From Rhexocercosporidium sp. MPI-PUGE-AT-0058 (Eukaryota; Ascomycota; Leotiomycetes; Helotiales), in the NCBI GenBank assembly GCA_020746875.1, contig JAGTJL010000016.1:434001-498000 (forward strand): 64,000 nt of DNA, given 5' to 3'. Below, piece after piece: positions 11,511 through 26,899 of the stretch. The notes under the pieces were generated by a model. It did no database searches. It was not told the origin of the DNA and worked only from the letters and a program-made list of their open reading frames with translations. The translations under genes and the position numbers were made by a program. Within the stretch, counting starts at the first letter, position 1; the number at the start of each line of letters is the position of its first letter.

Positions 11511-13170
11511 TAATAATTAAAGTTAAGGCTTTATTTACTTACGAGTCGATCGCATACTTTAAAGAAATTAAGGTATTTTATTAAGATTTTAAAGTAAGCT
11601 CTAAATATAATCGACGTTTTAATATAAAGGACGACATAAGCACTGAATGCTTCTTTTACTTTAATAGGCCGATTCCGGGTGTTAAACCTTAAGGATTTTA
11701 TAAATATTAAAATTAATATTACGAGTTTAAAAAGTAATTTAATTTAAGAATTATTTATAAAAATAAAAACAATTATATTTATATAAGCTTTTAAAAGAAA
11801 GAAATAAAAGCTTAAGCGGTTTAATTTCCTCGGAATAAATTAAAGAAAAAAGTCTTTATTTTATAAATAATTAATATAAAAAAAGACTTAAACTCGAGGC
11901 GAAAAGAAAAAGTAATTTAAAGAAAGCTTTAAGACGCTTAAAAAGCCCTTTTAATTTAATAAAATATTATATTAAAATTAGCTTTAAAAAGATTAATATT
12001 AAAAGTAAGTTAAAAGCCTTAAAACTATTCAAATATTCTCGCTGTTCGATTCTTTAATATAATAAAATTAATTAACGTTTAAAACGTACTTATTACTTTT
12101 AATTTAAAAGAAATAAATAATAGCTTCGAAATAATACTTATAAAAATAAAATAATAAAGTGCCGCTACTTTTAAAATAATAATAAAAGTTAAATTATATA
12201 TAATTAAAACCTTACTTTAAAAATATCTTAAGGCTTAAGTTAATTATAAAAGACTAAAAGTTCGCGAAAAAGTCAAAAATGCTATTAGATTTTAAGAGTT
12301 TATAAACGTAAATCTTTTAATTAAAGTATTTAAGGTAAAACTTACTTAAATTATTATAAAAGATAATAATAAAAATATTATTTTTAAGAAATTAAAAGAA
12401 GTTATTTTAGCTGTGAGTTAAAAAAGACCGATTATTATTAAATTACTTTTTACAGGGACTGTTTGGAAACGCGTTAAAAGTAATTTATTTATTATCGTTA
12501 AGACGATTTTAGGCCGATCTCGCGTATATTAGGCGCTGTTATAAAATAATTACACGTTAAATAATATATTAAATAAGCTTTTTATTTAAAAAGAGCTTTT
12601 TAAAAACTTAACTTTAAAAGAAATCCTTATTTTAATCGATTTATTAAAGACAAGTCGACCGAAGATTATTAATTAAGAGATTTAAGACTAAATTGCTATT
12701 ATTAATATTAAGATTATAAAGTATATAAAAGCTTTTTAGGACTACGATTAAGAAGAGAATAATATTATATTTTAACGCCTTTTATTATTTTAAGCTAATA
12801 CTTCGAATTCCATATTAAGAAGATTACGAGCTTCGCGATAGCTTAGACGTATTTTCTTTAAATAAAAATAATAAGTTATTACTTATTTTACCGTGTCTTA
12901 AGCTAGACTTACGTATAAGCTCTAAGTTTAATAAAAGAAATAAAAATATTAAGTCTTTTTAATATAAGAAATATTAATTTAATAATTAACTTTTTAATTA
13001 TTATTAAGCTTAATTTCTTTCTTTAGCCTAATACTTATAATCTTAACCGCTATCTTAATAATACTTTAAAGAGTAATAGTTTCAAAAAGAAAACTTAAAG
13101 TCGACTTATTATTAATTATTAAAGTTTACTTAGTCGATACACTTTAAAAACCGAGTTATAAGTAATATTA

Positions 13171-13447
13171 TGAAGGGGAAAACACTAAACACATAATAAA
13201 AGGGTAATAAAGCAAGTGCCGGAGGGTAACCGTAAGAAATACTTATTTGACGAGTACTTAAAATATTATATATTTAAAGTATATAATTTATTAAAAAAGA
13301 GAAAAGGTATAATTTAAATAAAAAAGAAAAATTATAATAATAAAAATCGTTATTATATTTAAAGGATATTACTTTAAAAGCTATCTTAAATATAATAAGA
13401 TATAACTTAATCACGTAATAAATAGGCCTCTGAAATTAACTTCATTA
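13171..13447 (-). repeat. 3' LTR of Gypsy copy 1
   Basis: 277 bp. On the plus strand it begins TGAAGGGGAAAACACTAAAC. Less AT-shifted than its partner at 25472 at this end and more at the other, showing independent transitions in the two LTRs. Confidence 0.85.
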
Positions 13448-16400
13448 TATACGTCCCTCCTTTAAAAAACTCATGCTTAACTTCGAGTAAAAAAATAAGA
13501 ATTAATATTATAGCTTTAAAGCTTTAAATACTTAAAGGAAAATATATTTAAGTAAGAATAAGTAAATATTAAGTAATTTATACTTTACTTTTAAAAGTAA
13601 ATAATCGTCTTGCTTAATACCTTTAAATATTATCTTTTATCTTATTACTTTTTTTCTTTCTTTTCTTTTTTAATAATTTTATTATTCTTTTTTATAATAC
13701 TCTTAAGAAGACTTTATACGTTTTTTTACTTTTATATTAATCTTTTTATACCTTTTAGCACTTATTATATTATTTTTGCCGCTTAAACTTGCCTTTTTAA
13801 ATATTACATTTAAGTAAACTTCAGCTTTAATAAAGTTAAAGTAATTCTTTTAAAATAAATTAGCGTATAATTAGTATTTTAAATAAGTTCCCGACTCTTT
13901 CTTTTACGGCGTAAAAACTGACTTTCTTTATAAAATAGAAATTAATCCTTATACCGCGTCGAATTCGTCGATATTCCTTTATACTTTAAGCTAGCGTATC
14001 TTTAATAACCTCGCTCTTTCTTTATATTTTTACTTTAACAAATCTTTTATAAACCTTCTTAATTTCTTAATTATTATTAAAAACAAAAGAAAATATATTA
14101 AAAGCATATTAAAGAAGTAAAAATATATAAATATATAAAGTTAAAAGTAAATAATAGTCGGAGGACGGTCTTCTTACTTTTAAAATTTAAAGTATAATAA
14201 AAAAGTAAAAAGAAGTTAATTAAAGTATTTCTTTTTTTAATTTAATTAAATCTCTTTTTTATTTTTGTCTTCTTTTTTTTACTTTTACTTTTTTAATAAG
14301 TTAATATTAAATAACGACGAAGTTAATTTTAAGTAATTCTCTTTCTTTTTATCTTAACGGTCATTATATTGAATAAAAGCGCTAATAATATTTTAATAAC
14401 TTTTTATTATATTTTCTTATTATTTTCTAATAAATAAATAAATTATTATAAGCAATTAAGATTTATTATATTTAAAAGGAGAAGAGAAGAAATATTATAT
14501 TTTATATATTAACTTTAAGTTACTTAATCTTTTTTATAATTTCTTTTTTTTTTTAGCGGTAAGTTATAAGGTAAAAGCTTCTCGAGAATAACCCTTAAAG
14601 CTTTAATAAGTTATAAGCTATTTTAAATCGCTTTCGTCGTCGCTTTCCTTCGACTTGCTTCTTATTATTAATTAGCTAAGAAAAGTAGAAAGCTAAAAGT
14701 AAGTTCTCTTTTGTTTAATATTATTAACTTTTAAATCTTAATATTTCTTTAATATAATTTAAAGACTTAAAGTAAAGACGTAGCTTTAATTATCTTATTA
14801 AAATAAGAAGTATCTCCAACTTTATTACTTATTTTAAGCCTTTATTAATTATATTGTAAGTAATCTCTGAATCAATAATATCAAGCTTTTCGGAAGTCCT
14901 TTTTTATTAAAGCAACCCTTTTTTTATTTAAAAGTAAAGTTCCCTTTTAAAGAATCTTATATTAATACAATTCTATAATGACTTTAAAAGTAATAAAAAT
15001 ATTCCTTAAATACTTTTATAAGCCGGTATAAGCTAAGCCGGATTCTAAGTTTAAGAAAGAAGTAAATATATCTTAAAAGCGGAAATAATAATACTTTTTC
15101 TTAATTAATTAATATTCTTAATTTAAAAGTTTAAGGACTGATATTTAATTAAGAAAAGCTCCTGACTTAAAGTCTAATTAATTTACTTAATAAGAGATAG
15201 CCTTATAAGGACAAAGTCAAAGGAACATTTATAAATAGTTTAAGTGCTTACAATAAGGTATTATTTACTTACTTAAGTCCTTTATAAAGTTATTATTATA
15301 ACGGAATTATAATAATAGTATTTGAATTCCGATAAGCGAGATTTCGAAACGGCTAAAGAAAAGGCGTATAATTTAAATTAATTAGAATTTCCTTTTATAT
15401 AAAGTAATTTTACTTATTTTATTATTTTAAAATTAATTAACCGAAACTCTAAAGAAATAAAATCGTTATTATTTTAATACTTTAATGCGTTACTTAAAAT
15501 AGCTTAAGGCAGGCTTAGCTTATTATAGTACTTAATTTACTATCTTATACTTTTACTTTTAATTAAGTTATTATTATTAATATTTAAGTAACGTAAGAGC
15601 TCAGACTTAATAGCCGTCGATTAAGAGAATTTATAAAGTTTAATAATAATTCTTACGTTAAACTTTAAGCTCACGATAACTCGATCGCTAATTTCCGAGG
15701 ACTAATAGTTTAATTAAAAATAAAGCACTTATAATATAAAAGGTTAAAAGCGTAAAAAAAATATAAAAAAGCTAGAGATTTATAATTTATTAACCGTACT
15801 TATTTTGCCCGTCTTTAGCTTAATTATCACGGTTTTAGAGTATTAAGCTCCGTTTTTAAGCACGTTATATTAAAGTTATTAATATTTAAATAAACCTTTT
15901 ATATTATTAATAATAAATTTAACGATTTTTATTATTAATATAAAATAATTACAATAGTTTATTTCCTTTGTAATAACCTGTGGCTTATCGCGCGCTTTAT
16001 TATTTATTTAAGTATATAGATTAGTTTTATTTATTTAGTCTTATAAGTTCTTTTAAATCTTAAGTCGTTTAATTACGCGTAACCTCTTAATTATTATATA
16101 TTTTCTTTTTAAACTAATAGCTTATTTACCGTAGCTTTAAGAGCTATTTTAATTAAAGTAAATCTTTTTTATTATAAAGTATTTAAATAATATTAAGAAA
16201 GAATTTCTAGTCTTCGACTACTTTCGGGGACTTATTATACGAGTTTACTTCGACAGTATATCTTAAGAGGTTATTGTTTTTAACGCCTAGCTTATTAATA
16301 TATTAAGACTATTAACGCTTTAGAACGGCTTATCGAAAGAACCTCGTTTAACTTATTATTTAACTTTTCTTAAGATTTAATAAAGAGTAAGTGCTCGATT

Positions 16401-16499
16401 AGATTCTATTCTTTTATAATATAAGTTATAATCGACTTAATTTAATTAAACTATTTTACGAAGCTAAAACTCTCTCTGAGTTTCTTAAGAGCTTCTTTA

Positions 16500-19400
16500 G
16501 CTTTATAAAATACTAATAATCACTGTATTTATAAGCTTTCGAGCCTATACGTCCAGCGTTAATAATATTGAATTATTCGAAGGGCAGTTACTGTAAATAT
16601 ATTATTTGGCTCGACTGGGATACTAGTATTATTATTACGGAACGACTTATAAGTATAATTAAAGGGTATTTATAGGCGTAAATAATATTCGAAGTGCTGA
16701 AGGGATTTTTTATTATTTAGAGAAAAGCTTTTAATATTTCGGTATATGCCTTTATTATTATGCCTTAATCTTCGTCTCTTTTATAAAATATAAAAAGTAC
16801 GTCTTTATTATAGTTTAGCGTTTAATAACGCTAAGCGATAAGCTATAAGAATTATAATAAGGAGTAGTTAATAATATTAATTATAGCGATTAAGTTACTT
16901 ATTAAAAGAATAAATAACGACTTAATATTGATTTCGTTTTACGTAAATTAGCCTTTTAAGTACTCTAATAATAATTCCATTATTCCGTATAACTTATTTC
17001 GTAAGCTTTTTAAAGTCTTTAAAGCCTTATAAATTTCGCTCCTCGAGACTGGATTTAAATTAATTTTTATTATTATTATATTAAGTTATCGCTAAAAGCT
17101 TGTCGTCTTTATAATAAATAAAGCGTTCTCGTTTATAAAACAGCTTAAAGCAATTAATTATAAAAGTATCGCGAAAGAGTATATTATTAATTTTTAATTC
17201 TTTTAGTTTATAATAACTCTTTTTAAAAAAAGCTTTATAAATTTTATAAAATTTTAATTACTGAAAATCAAGCTTTTTATTCCTTAATATATCGATTTCT
17301 TAAATAAAATCGTGCTTAAGTATTAAGTCTTTAATTTATAATAGCTTATTTCGAATGTCTTTTTTTACGTTAAAAGCTTCTTTTCTTTCTTATTTACGGC
17401 GTGTTTTTTAAAACTTAATTTCTTTTATATTATTATTTCGCATTTAATATTAAAGAATTCGAATATAAATTAAATTATTAATACTTTTAATATCTTTTAA
17501 AAAAAAGCTTTTTTAAGTAAAGTAACGTATTTTAATAAAAAGAACTAATTCTTTGCCGTAAATTATATAAAAAAAGGTATAATTTATAAGTTTATAGACT
17601 ATAATATAATCAGCGAATAGAACCGCTAATAAGTTACTTATTTAATCTTTTCTTATTTTAAATAAAATATTTTTAATAAGGCTATATCCTCGCTCGATTA
17701 TATTATTAGCTTTTACGTTATAAGCCGATATTTAAATTCAATGAATTTCTACTTTATTTAATAAATTAATAACTTTGCTTATGTTTTTTATATTTTTATT
17801 AATTACTAGCTTTTAAAATAACTCGTATTAATAAATAATATCTTATTAAATGAAATTAATAATGCCTTTAGCCTCCTTCGAAGCAAGCGCCCTGGCTTCG
17901 ACTTAACCGCTTATATTATCTCGGGCGATAACGAGATACTTCTTCCCGTTCCGTATTAATATAAAAGTAATATTTAACGCTTATTTTTCCATAAGTCCGT
18001 TCGAAGCAGTTAAAACTATAAGTTCTTTTTGTTGCTTAGCACTACGTAATATACACTTATTATATATTTTAATAAATTCCGCGAAGTCCTTAAAATAACC
18101 TTTCTAGAAATAGCGCTAGGAAATGCGGTAATATATACTTTCCTTTCTTTTATAGCCGGAGCTATTATAATAACTTCGCAAAATATATACTTTATCTTTA
18201 TTAATATTAATAACGAGTTTAATAAATACGCCTTTTAATAAAAGTTTTTAAATACGTTAATTATAAACTTTATATAATAATACTTCTTTTTTAAATATAT
18301 AAAAAGCTTTTAAGTTTATATTTTTTAAAGTCTTAAGCGTAATTAAGTAAATAATTATTTTTTAATAATACTTTTTATAATATTTTAAAAATATTAATAA
18401 ATTTATTTCGCTTTTTTAATCTATACTCGAATTGTTATTAAGTATTACTTAATCGTTCGACTTATCTTATAGTTCTTAGACTTTTTACTTTATATTAATA
18501 AGGATATCGCGTCTTCGGGTTAGCTCAGGGTTATTAAAGGTCTTTAGCTCTTTTATTAAATCTTCCGTGCTTTCCGCTTCTACTGGGTAAATTCTAACCG
18601 TATTAAGCTTAACTAAAATCTAATCCTTATTATTATTATTTTCAGTATCTTCCTTAATATCCTTAAGGTGTTTAAGTCTCTTTAAGAGAGCATTTGCTAT
18701 TATATGCGTAATACCTTTAATATAGCGCACTTCGAAGTCGAAAAGCCTAATCTAGGCGAATTAACAAGTGAGTATTATATTAAAGTAATCGTAAGTAGCT
18801 TCTTTAAATTAAATAATAAGAGTATTTACGTCAGTCTTTATAATAAAATAAATTCTTATAAGCCAGATTTTAAGCTTTTTAAGAATTAAGAATATACCTT
18901 TATATTCTTTCTTTATAACGTCGTAGTCTTGTTTTACCTTTATCTAAAAGCCGCTCTTATACCTCGTTAATCTGAGCTTATTGTTTTTCGGGTCACGCTA
19001 ACTAAAGAAACCACTTTATCCGACTTTATTAAAGTTTATAAAAACGACGATTTCGCTAGCGCTCTTAAAGTAATTAATTTTATAAAATATTAAGAAAAAG
19101 TATAAGATATCTTAAAAGGTTTTTATTACTTAACTATAAGTTATAGGATTTTATATAAATTTAACTCCTTTTTTAATAAAGTCGTATAATAACTCGGCTA
19201 ATAAACGAAAGTCTTTAATTTAAATACGAAAGTAAGTAATTAAACTTAGAAATCCTTTGACTTTTATAACGTTTTTAGGTTCTTTTTATTTTTATATTTT
19301 AATTAAGTATATAATTAAAAGTTCTTTTTTTTATAAATTATATATATAGCTAACGACGTTTATATTATTGCGATAAAACTGCGATTTAAGGCCTATAGTA

Positions 19401-21270
19401 GCTCTAGCGCGCTTAAGGCGTTCTAGCGTCTTATTAAAGTTAAAAAGGTGCTTAAGGACGAATTAGTGAATTTTAAGCCGTGCTTCTTTTTAATTATAAT
19501 TTATATATAATCCTTTTACGCTAACGTTATTTAAAAACGACATTATAATAAAAAGCATAATATCTTTTAGTATTCTATCGATTATTTTTACAAACTAGGC
19601 AATAGAGTTTATAGCTTCTTAAAGTAGCGTTATATTTTAGATTAATTTAATATTAAGTATAAAAAAGGCTATTATATCTCGGCTGCTTTAATATAATACT
19701 TATTAATTATAATCTAAGTATAAGTTTATTAAGCTCGCGATATGGCACCTTATAAATTCCTCTGAAAATTTGTTAATAAAAAAAAGTAAGTTAGTGTTTC
19801 TTAAAGTAATTACGTTAAATATAATTGCCGAGTTAATTAAGCGGTACTTTCTTAATTCCTTTTTTTTAACTAAAAACCAAGCGTTACAATATAGCCCTTT
19901 AAAGAGTTCGAGAACCTTACGGTTAAGTCTGTCTTTTATTATTTTCTTAACTTCGGGAGCTAACGCTTTAAGAAGTGAAAAGTATAATACTTGCCAGGCT
20001 TTATAGTTTACTGTTTTAATAATTATAAGTAACGAAATATCCTTATAGAATTTCTTATACTTAATTTAATTAAATATAATAATATCTTTTTGATTTAATA
20101 TGATTTCGTCGAAAAGGGCTTTCTCTTTTAATTATAATATATTTTTAATATTTAAAGTAATAAGTCGCTCTTTTATAATCTTAAATCTACGAGGAAAGCC
20201 GGCAAAATAAAGGAGTAAAATATCTTAATATTTCTTAATTTATTTTTAAGGAAAGTCTTTTTCTTTAAAGACTTTATATTAGTTTTTACGGCTTTTAGGC
20301 GTATTTTTTATTTTATTTATTTAATTTATAAGCTTAATCTTTTTGTTTTTTGTTTTATATATAATATAAACCCGCGAAATTTATTTACGTTCTTTAAATA
20401 AAGACGTTATTAATAAAATATTATAGTTTATAATAAATTAAAAGATAGGCTCGATTTTCTTAATTAATACGGTATTAAATACACGTTTTTTACCGAAAGG
20501 AGCTTTAATAAAGTCTTTATAAAAGGGGTAATCGTAAAAGTCTGTGTTTAAAATTATAAATTCTCGCTTTATATATTCGATGGAAATATATAAGACGTTT
20601 TCAAAAAAGGAATTACTTTTATTATTAAAGGTTTCTTCGTCCCTTTTATAAAAAAGCTCGTCCTCGAGCTTAAAAGAAGTATCTTTTAAAGAGTATTCGA
20701 CAGTACTAATTATAAAGCTTTAATTATAACTAGTTACTCGTTTTCTAAGTCAGTTTCGGATTCCAAATAATTTAATTCCGGATCTAATAATATTCTACTA
20801 GCTCGACTCTTAGACTTTATAGTTTTAATGTTTTTAGCGTATTTTATAAGTTTAATTACTTTAATAATAATAACTAGTCGCGTAGTCTTATTTTATAAGT
20901 TAACGTAAATTAAACCGCCTTCCGTATTAAATAAGTATTTAAATAAAACGCGTATAGTCCGAAAAAATAAAAATCTAAAAATAATTTTAATACTTAAGAT
21001 ATTTATAATATAAAACCTAATAAAAATAATATAATCTCTTATTATAACCGGGACGTTATCCATATATTTAAGAAATCGCGATTTTACGTTTATAATATTC
21101 TTTAAGGCTATAAAGTCGCTTTTTGTAATAAAGACTTTTAATTAAATAATAATATTATAAAACATATAATTAACTTTTACGCCGGAATTAAGAATAGCTC
21201 AGATATTATTAAGTCTTGTCTTCTTAGGCATAATAATTACATACTTCGGCGTTAAAAAGTATTGCTTATG
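16500..21270 (-). pseudogene. Pol region of Gypsy copy 1
   Basis: Inverted match of the pol region in copy 2. Reading from high to low coordinates: reverse transcriptase at ~19.99-19.35 kb, RNase H at ~19.0-18.5 kb and integrase at ~18.3-17.5 kb, then an extension that reaches the single copy of the 288-bp segment (~16.8-16.5 kb) which is doubled in copy 2. Stops occur every few codons, mostly at positions that are Gln or Trp in this family. Domain limits are approximate. Confidence 0.6.
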
Positions 21271-24200
21271 ACTTAGTCTTTGAGGTGTATCGACTAAGTA
21301 AACTTTAGCGGTTGGTAATAAGTCGATTTTAAATTCCTTTTTTAAAACTGTTGCTTTTTAAAGCGCTATTAAAATAGCGGTTAAGATTATAAACACCGGG
21401 CTAAAAAAAGGAATTAAGCTTAATAATAGTTAGAAAGTTAATTATTAAATTAATATTTTTTATATTAAGAAGACTTAATATCTTTATTTCCTTTATTAAA
21501 TTTAAAGCTTATACGTAAATTTAACTCAGGATACGGTAAAGTAAGTAATAACTCGTTGTTCTTATTTAAGGAAAATACGTTTAGGCTGTCGCGAAGCTCG
21601 CAGTCCTCTTAATATGGAATCCGAAGTATTAGCTTAAAATAGTAAGAAACGTTAAAATATAATATTATTCCCTTTTTAATTATAATCTTAAAAAGCTTTT
21701 ATATATTTTATAATCTTAATACTAGTAGTAACGATTTAGTTTTAAATCTCTTAATTAATAGTCTTCGGTCGACTTATTCTTAATAAGTTAATTAAAATAA
21801 GGATTTCTTTTAAAGTTAAGTTTCTAAGGAGCTCTTTTTAAGTAAGAAGTTTATTTAACGTATTATTTAGCGTATAATTATTCCGCGATAGCGCTTAATA
21901 TACGCGAGGTCGGCTTGAAGTCGTCTTAACGGCGATAAGTAAGTTGCTTTTAGCGCGTTTTTAAATAATCCTTGTAAAAAGTGGTTTAGCAATAGTCGGT
22001 CTTTTTCGATTTATAATTAAAATAGCTTTTTTTAATTTTTTAAAAATAGTATTATTATTACTGTTCCTTGCGATAATCCGAATAGGTTTTGCTTTAAGTA
22101 CTTCGGCTAGAGGGTCTACGTCTATAAGCTCTTAAAATCTGACGGTATTCTTGACTTTTTCGCGAACTTTTAATCTTTTATAATTAATTTAAGCTTTAAG
22201 ACGTTCTTAGAATAAGGTTTTAGTTATATATAATTCGGCTCTTATTATTACTTTAAAAACAGCGGCACTTTATTATTTTATTTCCGTAAGTATTATTTCG
22301 AAGCTATTATTTATTCTTTTTAAATTAAAAGTAATAAATACGTTTTAAACGTTAATTAATTTTATTATATTAAAGAGTTAAATAACGAGGATATTTAAAT
22401 AATTTTAAAGCTTTTAATTTGCTGTTAGTATTAATTCTTTTAAAGCTGACTTCGGTATAATATTTTATTAAATTAAAAAGGCTTTTTAAGCGTCTTAAAG
22501 CTTCCTTTAAATTACTTCTTCTTTTCGCCTTAAGTCTAAGTCTCTTTTTATATTAATTATTTATAAAATAAGGACTTTTTTCTTTAATTTATTTTAAGGA
22601 AATTAAACTACTTAAACTTTTATTCCTTCTTTTTAAAAGCTTATATAAATATAATTATTTTTATTTTTATAAATAATTCTTAAATTAAATCACTTTTTAA
22701 ACTTATAACATTAATTTTAGTACTTGTGGAATCCTTGAAATTTAGCACCCGGAATCGGCTTATTAAAATAAAAGAAGCATTCAGTGTTTATATTATCTTT
22801 TATATTAAAACGTTAATTATATTTAAAGCTTATTTTAAAATCTTAATAAAATACCTTAGCTTCTTTAGGGTATGTAATCGACTCGTAAGTAGATAAAGCC
22901 TTGACTTCGGCTATTAATTCTAAATTCTTTTTTTTCTTTATAATAGCGTATAAAATACGTAAGTTATTTAATCTTTTTATAATTATATTAATATTTTATT
23001 TTATAATTTAATTAATATCGCGAGTTAGCTTTTTAATAATAAGAATAACTTTTTTTTAAATATGCCTTTTTTATTTTAGTTTAAAATAAAGTATTAAATT
23101 TTTTTTAAAGACGTCGTTAATCTCCTGAGCTAAAGAATTATTTTTATACTTTATAAGCTTAAGGCGAGCTATAAGATTAAGCCCCCTGAATTGTGCCGCT
23201 AAAAAGAGAGTTTTATTATTACTCGACCTTAATCGAAGACGGTCGGCCTAAGTAGTTCGCATAAATAATACTTTCTTTATAATTAAAGTATCGATTTCCC
23301 GCTCGATTCGGAGTAAGCTTTTTATTTTAGCGTATATTTTATCGAAAGATTATATATTTTCTATATTAAAAGTATTATTATTCTTTATAAAAGTCCCGGC
23401 TTTCCGCTTTAAGTGCTTAAGTAAAGCCGTTAAAAACTTTATAATTATTTGCCGCTTTATAATAATTTTCTTTTATATATAAGCTTAATTAACTTTTTTA
23501 AAAGCTTAAAGAAATTATTAAGATTAAGATTTAAAAGCATTTTTTATAATATATTTAAAATTATTAAATATTCTTTTTAAGTTTTAAAGAATATAATAAT
23601 ATTACTTAAGGTCGAACGTTTAATATTTTTTTATAATTTTCTTAATTAACTTTTAATAAATATTATTAAGGAAGTCGGGGAGTTACTCGATGTTTTAGCC
23701 TACTTCGAGAATATAATAGTTTACGACGTATTATTTCTTTTCGGCGTTATTCGTGATACCTCGAGCCGTAAAGAATTGCTTTAAGGTCTTAAAGAACTTA
23801 ATAGTATTATTCCTGTTAAAGTATAAATAGCTAAAAGTGCTTAAGGTTAATATAGCTTAAGCTATTACGAAATAAGGAGGTCCTTTAATAAAGTCCGTAA
23901 TAAGTCGTACGGCTTAAGATATAAGCTATTAAAACGTTATATTATTAAAAGTAAGTTTATAATAGTAATTATTTAAAGCCTTATTTATTCTATATAATAT
24001 AAAGGTTTTAGTAAGTTTATATTATTTTAGCGCAAGTCGTGTTAATTAAAAAGCTTAAGCGGAAGTAGCTTGAGCTTAAAGCGGTACTATATAGCTTATA
24101 TTAGCGGGGTTAAGTCCCTTTTGCTTCGGAGGCAAATATAATATAAATTAAAAGTATATAAGTTAAATAAGTGTTATATAAGCCGGTAGAGCTTAAGAGG

Positions 24201-25471
24201 CGGCCTAATCTCTTATATTAGAGCTTTTTAAATAGCTACTGCTTTAATTATAATTAAATATATCTTATCGTAAGTTATTACCGCCGCTTTTATTTCTCTT
24301 CTTTCTTTTATTAATAATTAAAGTATTATCTATAAGTATTCCCAGTAATTATAATAAAATAGAGCTAGTGATTCCAGCGATATTAAGCTTTATTAAAAGT
24401 CTAATAAGCATAAAAGTAAAAGAGTTTGCAAAGCTTATAAAACCAGTCTTAATAGTAAAGTAGTTTATAGTCGGGGTCGCAGAACTTCCTCGAGTTATGA
24501 AGAAGTTATTAGTAAGTCGTTTAGGCTCCTTGTCCTTTAAGTTGCCGCTAAAGGCGTTATTTTTAATATCGTTTTTAAATATAATTAATTTTTTTTAATA
24601 AAATTAATAATTTATTAAAGAATAAATGTACTTAATATTATTAATAAAAGAGTAAAAGATATAATATATTATATTAAAAAAAGAAGAATATATAAGCTCG
24701 AGAAAATAAAAGAGATATATAAATAAAATATTAAGTTAAAGAGCTTATAGCTTTAAGTTCTTTTTGGGATAATAAAGCCCGAAAGACGTCGAAGTCTAGG
24801 CCTCTTATTCTTATAATAAACGAACGTATAAGCTTAAGTAAAGTAAATAAATCTCGCTAAATATTAAAGTTTTATTATTATTAAAGTTAATTTCGGCGTA
24901 AAATAACTTAAGACCGAAATTAATTAAAAAGGTATAAAATAAAACCTCGTATACTTTTTTATTAGGCTTTGTCTCGTTAGCTTAAAGTGGGCCCTTAACG
25001 GAAAAAGAAAAAAAAAAGAGTAATAAATACGTCTATTAAAAGTACGGTTAATATTAAAATTGCCGGATTTATTTTAAATAGTCTACTTTTTGTTTTCTAA
25101 AATATTAAATATATTTTAATATTAATTAAAGCGTTTTTAATAACGTAATCCGGCTATTTTCGGTCCGACCTTTTTAGTATTAATACTCCACGTGCTAAAG
25201 CTGGCATTTCCAGTAGTTTAAGTATTTTTATATTAAAAGTAAGTAATTTTCTTTTAAACTTCCTATGCTTCTTATTATATTATAAAAGACTGTCGAGGTA
25301 TTGTATTTAATTCTACTTTAAAAGCTAAGAGATTTTTAAGTAAATAAATTTATATTAATTCGAGTACTTATTAGTTTCAGTCTTTATAATTAGCATAAGA
25401 GGCCTTTAAGCTTCTTTACGTATCTTACTCTAGCTTTTTTACTTGCTTTTTACGTCAATTACTAAAATATA

Positions 25472-25748
25472 TAAAAGGGAAAATATTAAATATATAATAA
25501 GAAAGTAATAAAGTAAATATTAAAAAGTAACTATAAGAAATACTTATTTAACAAGTACTTAAAATATTATATATTTAAAGTATATAATCTATTAAAGGAA
25601 AGAAAAAGTATAATTTAAATAAAAAAGAAAAGTTATAATAATAAAAATCGTTATTATATTTAAAAGATATTACCTTAAAGGCTATCTTAAATACAGTAAA
25701 ATACAGCTTAATTACGTGACAAATGGGCCTCTGAGGTCAACCCCACCA
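25472..25748 (-). repeat. 5' LTR of Gypsy copy 1
   Basis: 277 bp, ending on the plus strand in GGTCAACCCCACCA. This keeps the least-mutated version of that terminus among the four LTRs. Confidence 0.85.
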
Positions 25749-26899
25749 TAATATTCTTCAACGCCGAAGTATATAATTATTATGTTTAAAAGAATAAGAC
25801 TTAATAATATTCGAGCTACTCTTAATTTCGACGTAGAAGTCAATTATATATTTTATAATATTACCGTTTAATTAAAAGTTCTTATTATAAAAAGCGATTT
25901 TATAGCCTTAAAGAGTATTATAAGCATAAAATCGCAATTTTTAAGATATGTGAATAACGTCTTAATTATAATAAAAGATTATATTATTTTTATTAAGTTT
26001 TATATTATAAATATCTTAAGTATTAGAATTATTTTTAAATTTTTATTCTTTTAAATTACGTGCGTTTTATTTAAATACTTATTTAATACAGAAGGCGGTT
26101 TAGTTTACGTTAACTTATAAAATAAAACTACGCGACTAATTATTATTATTAAAGTTATAAAATCTAAGAGTTAAGCTAATAGAATATTATTAAATCCGGA
26201 ATTAAATTATTTAGAATTCGAAATTAACTTAAGAAATAAATAATTAATTATAATTAAAGCTTTATAATTAATATTATCGAATGCTTTTTAAAAAATACTT
26301 CCTTTAAGCTCGAAGACGAGCTTTTTTATAAGAAGAACAAAGAAACTTTTAATAATAAAAGTAATTCCTTTTTCGAAGACGTTTTATATATTTTTATTAA
26401 ATATATAAAGCGAGAATTTATAATTTTAAAGACGGACTTTTACGATTACCTTTTTTATAAAGACTTTATTAAAGCTCCTTTTAATAGAAAACGTATATTT
26501 AATATTATATTAACTGAGAAAATCGAGCTTACTTTTTAATTTATTATAAATTATAATATTTTATTAATAACGTTTTTATTTAAAAAACGCAAATAAGTTT
26601 CGCGGGTTTATATTATATATAAAACGAAAAATAAAAAGATTAAGCTTATAAATTAAATAAATAAAATAAGAGATGCGCTTAAAGGCCGTAAAAATTAATA
26701 TAAAGTCTTTAAAAAAAGGGACTTTTTTTAAGAATAAGTTAAGAAGTATTAAGATATCTTATTTCTTTATTTTGCCGGCTTTCCTCGTGGATTTAGGATT
26801 ATAAAAGAGCGACTTATTATTTTAAATATTAAAAATATATTATAATTAAAAGAAAGAGCCTTCTTCGACGAAATTATATTAAATTAAAAAGGTATTATT

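Larger units (their letters stand above)
13171..25748 (-). mobile_element. Gypsy LTR retrotransposon, copy 1 (12.6 kb), inserted in copy 2
   Basis: LTRs of exactly 277 bp at 25472-25748 (5' LTR, since coding is on the minus strand) and 13171-13447 (3' LTR). The interior is the reverse complement of copy 2: 13448-21270 matches 46147 back to 25757 once the copia insertions are removed, and 21290-25471 matches 13150 back to 8957. It therefore interrupts copy 2 in opposite orientation. The right flank begins TAATA and the left flank ends TATTA, so the target duplication is not clean. It is RIP-mutated, with no surviving frame of useful length. Confidence 0.85.
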
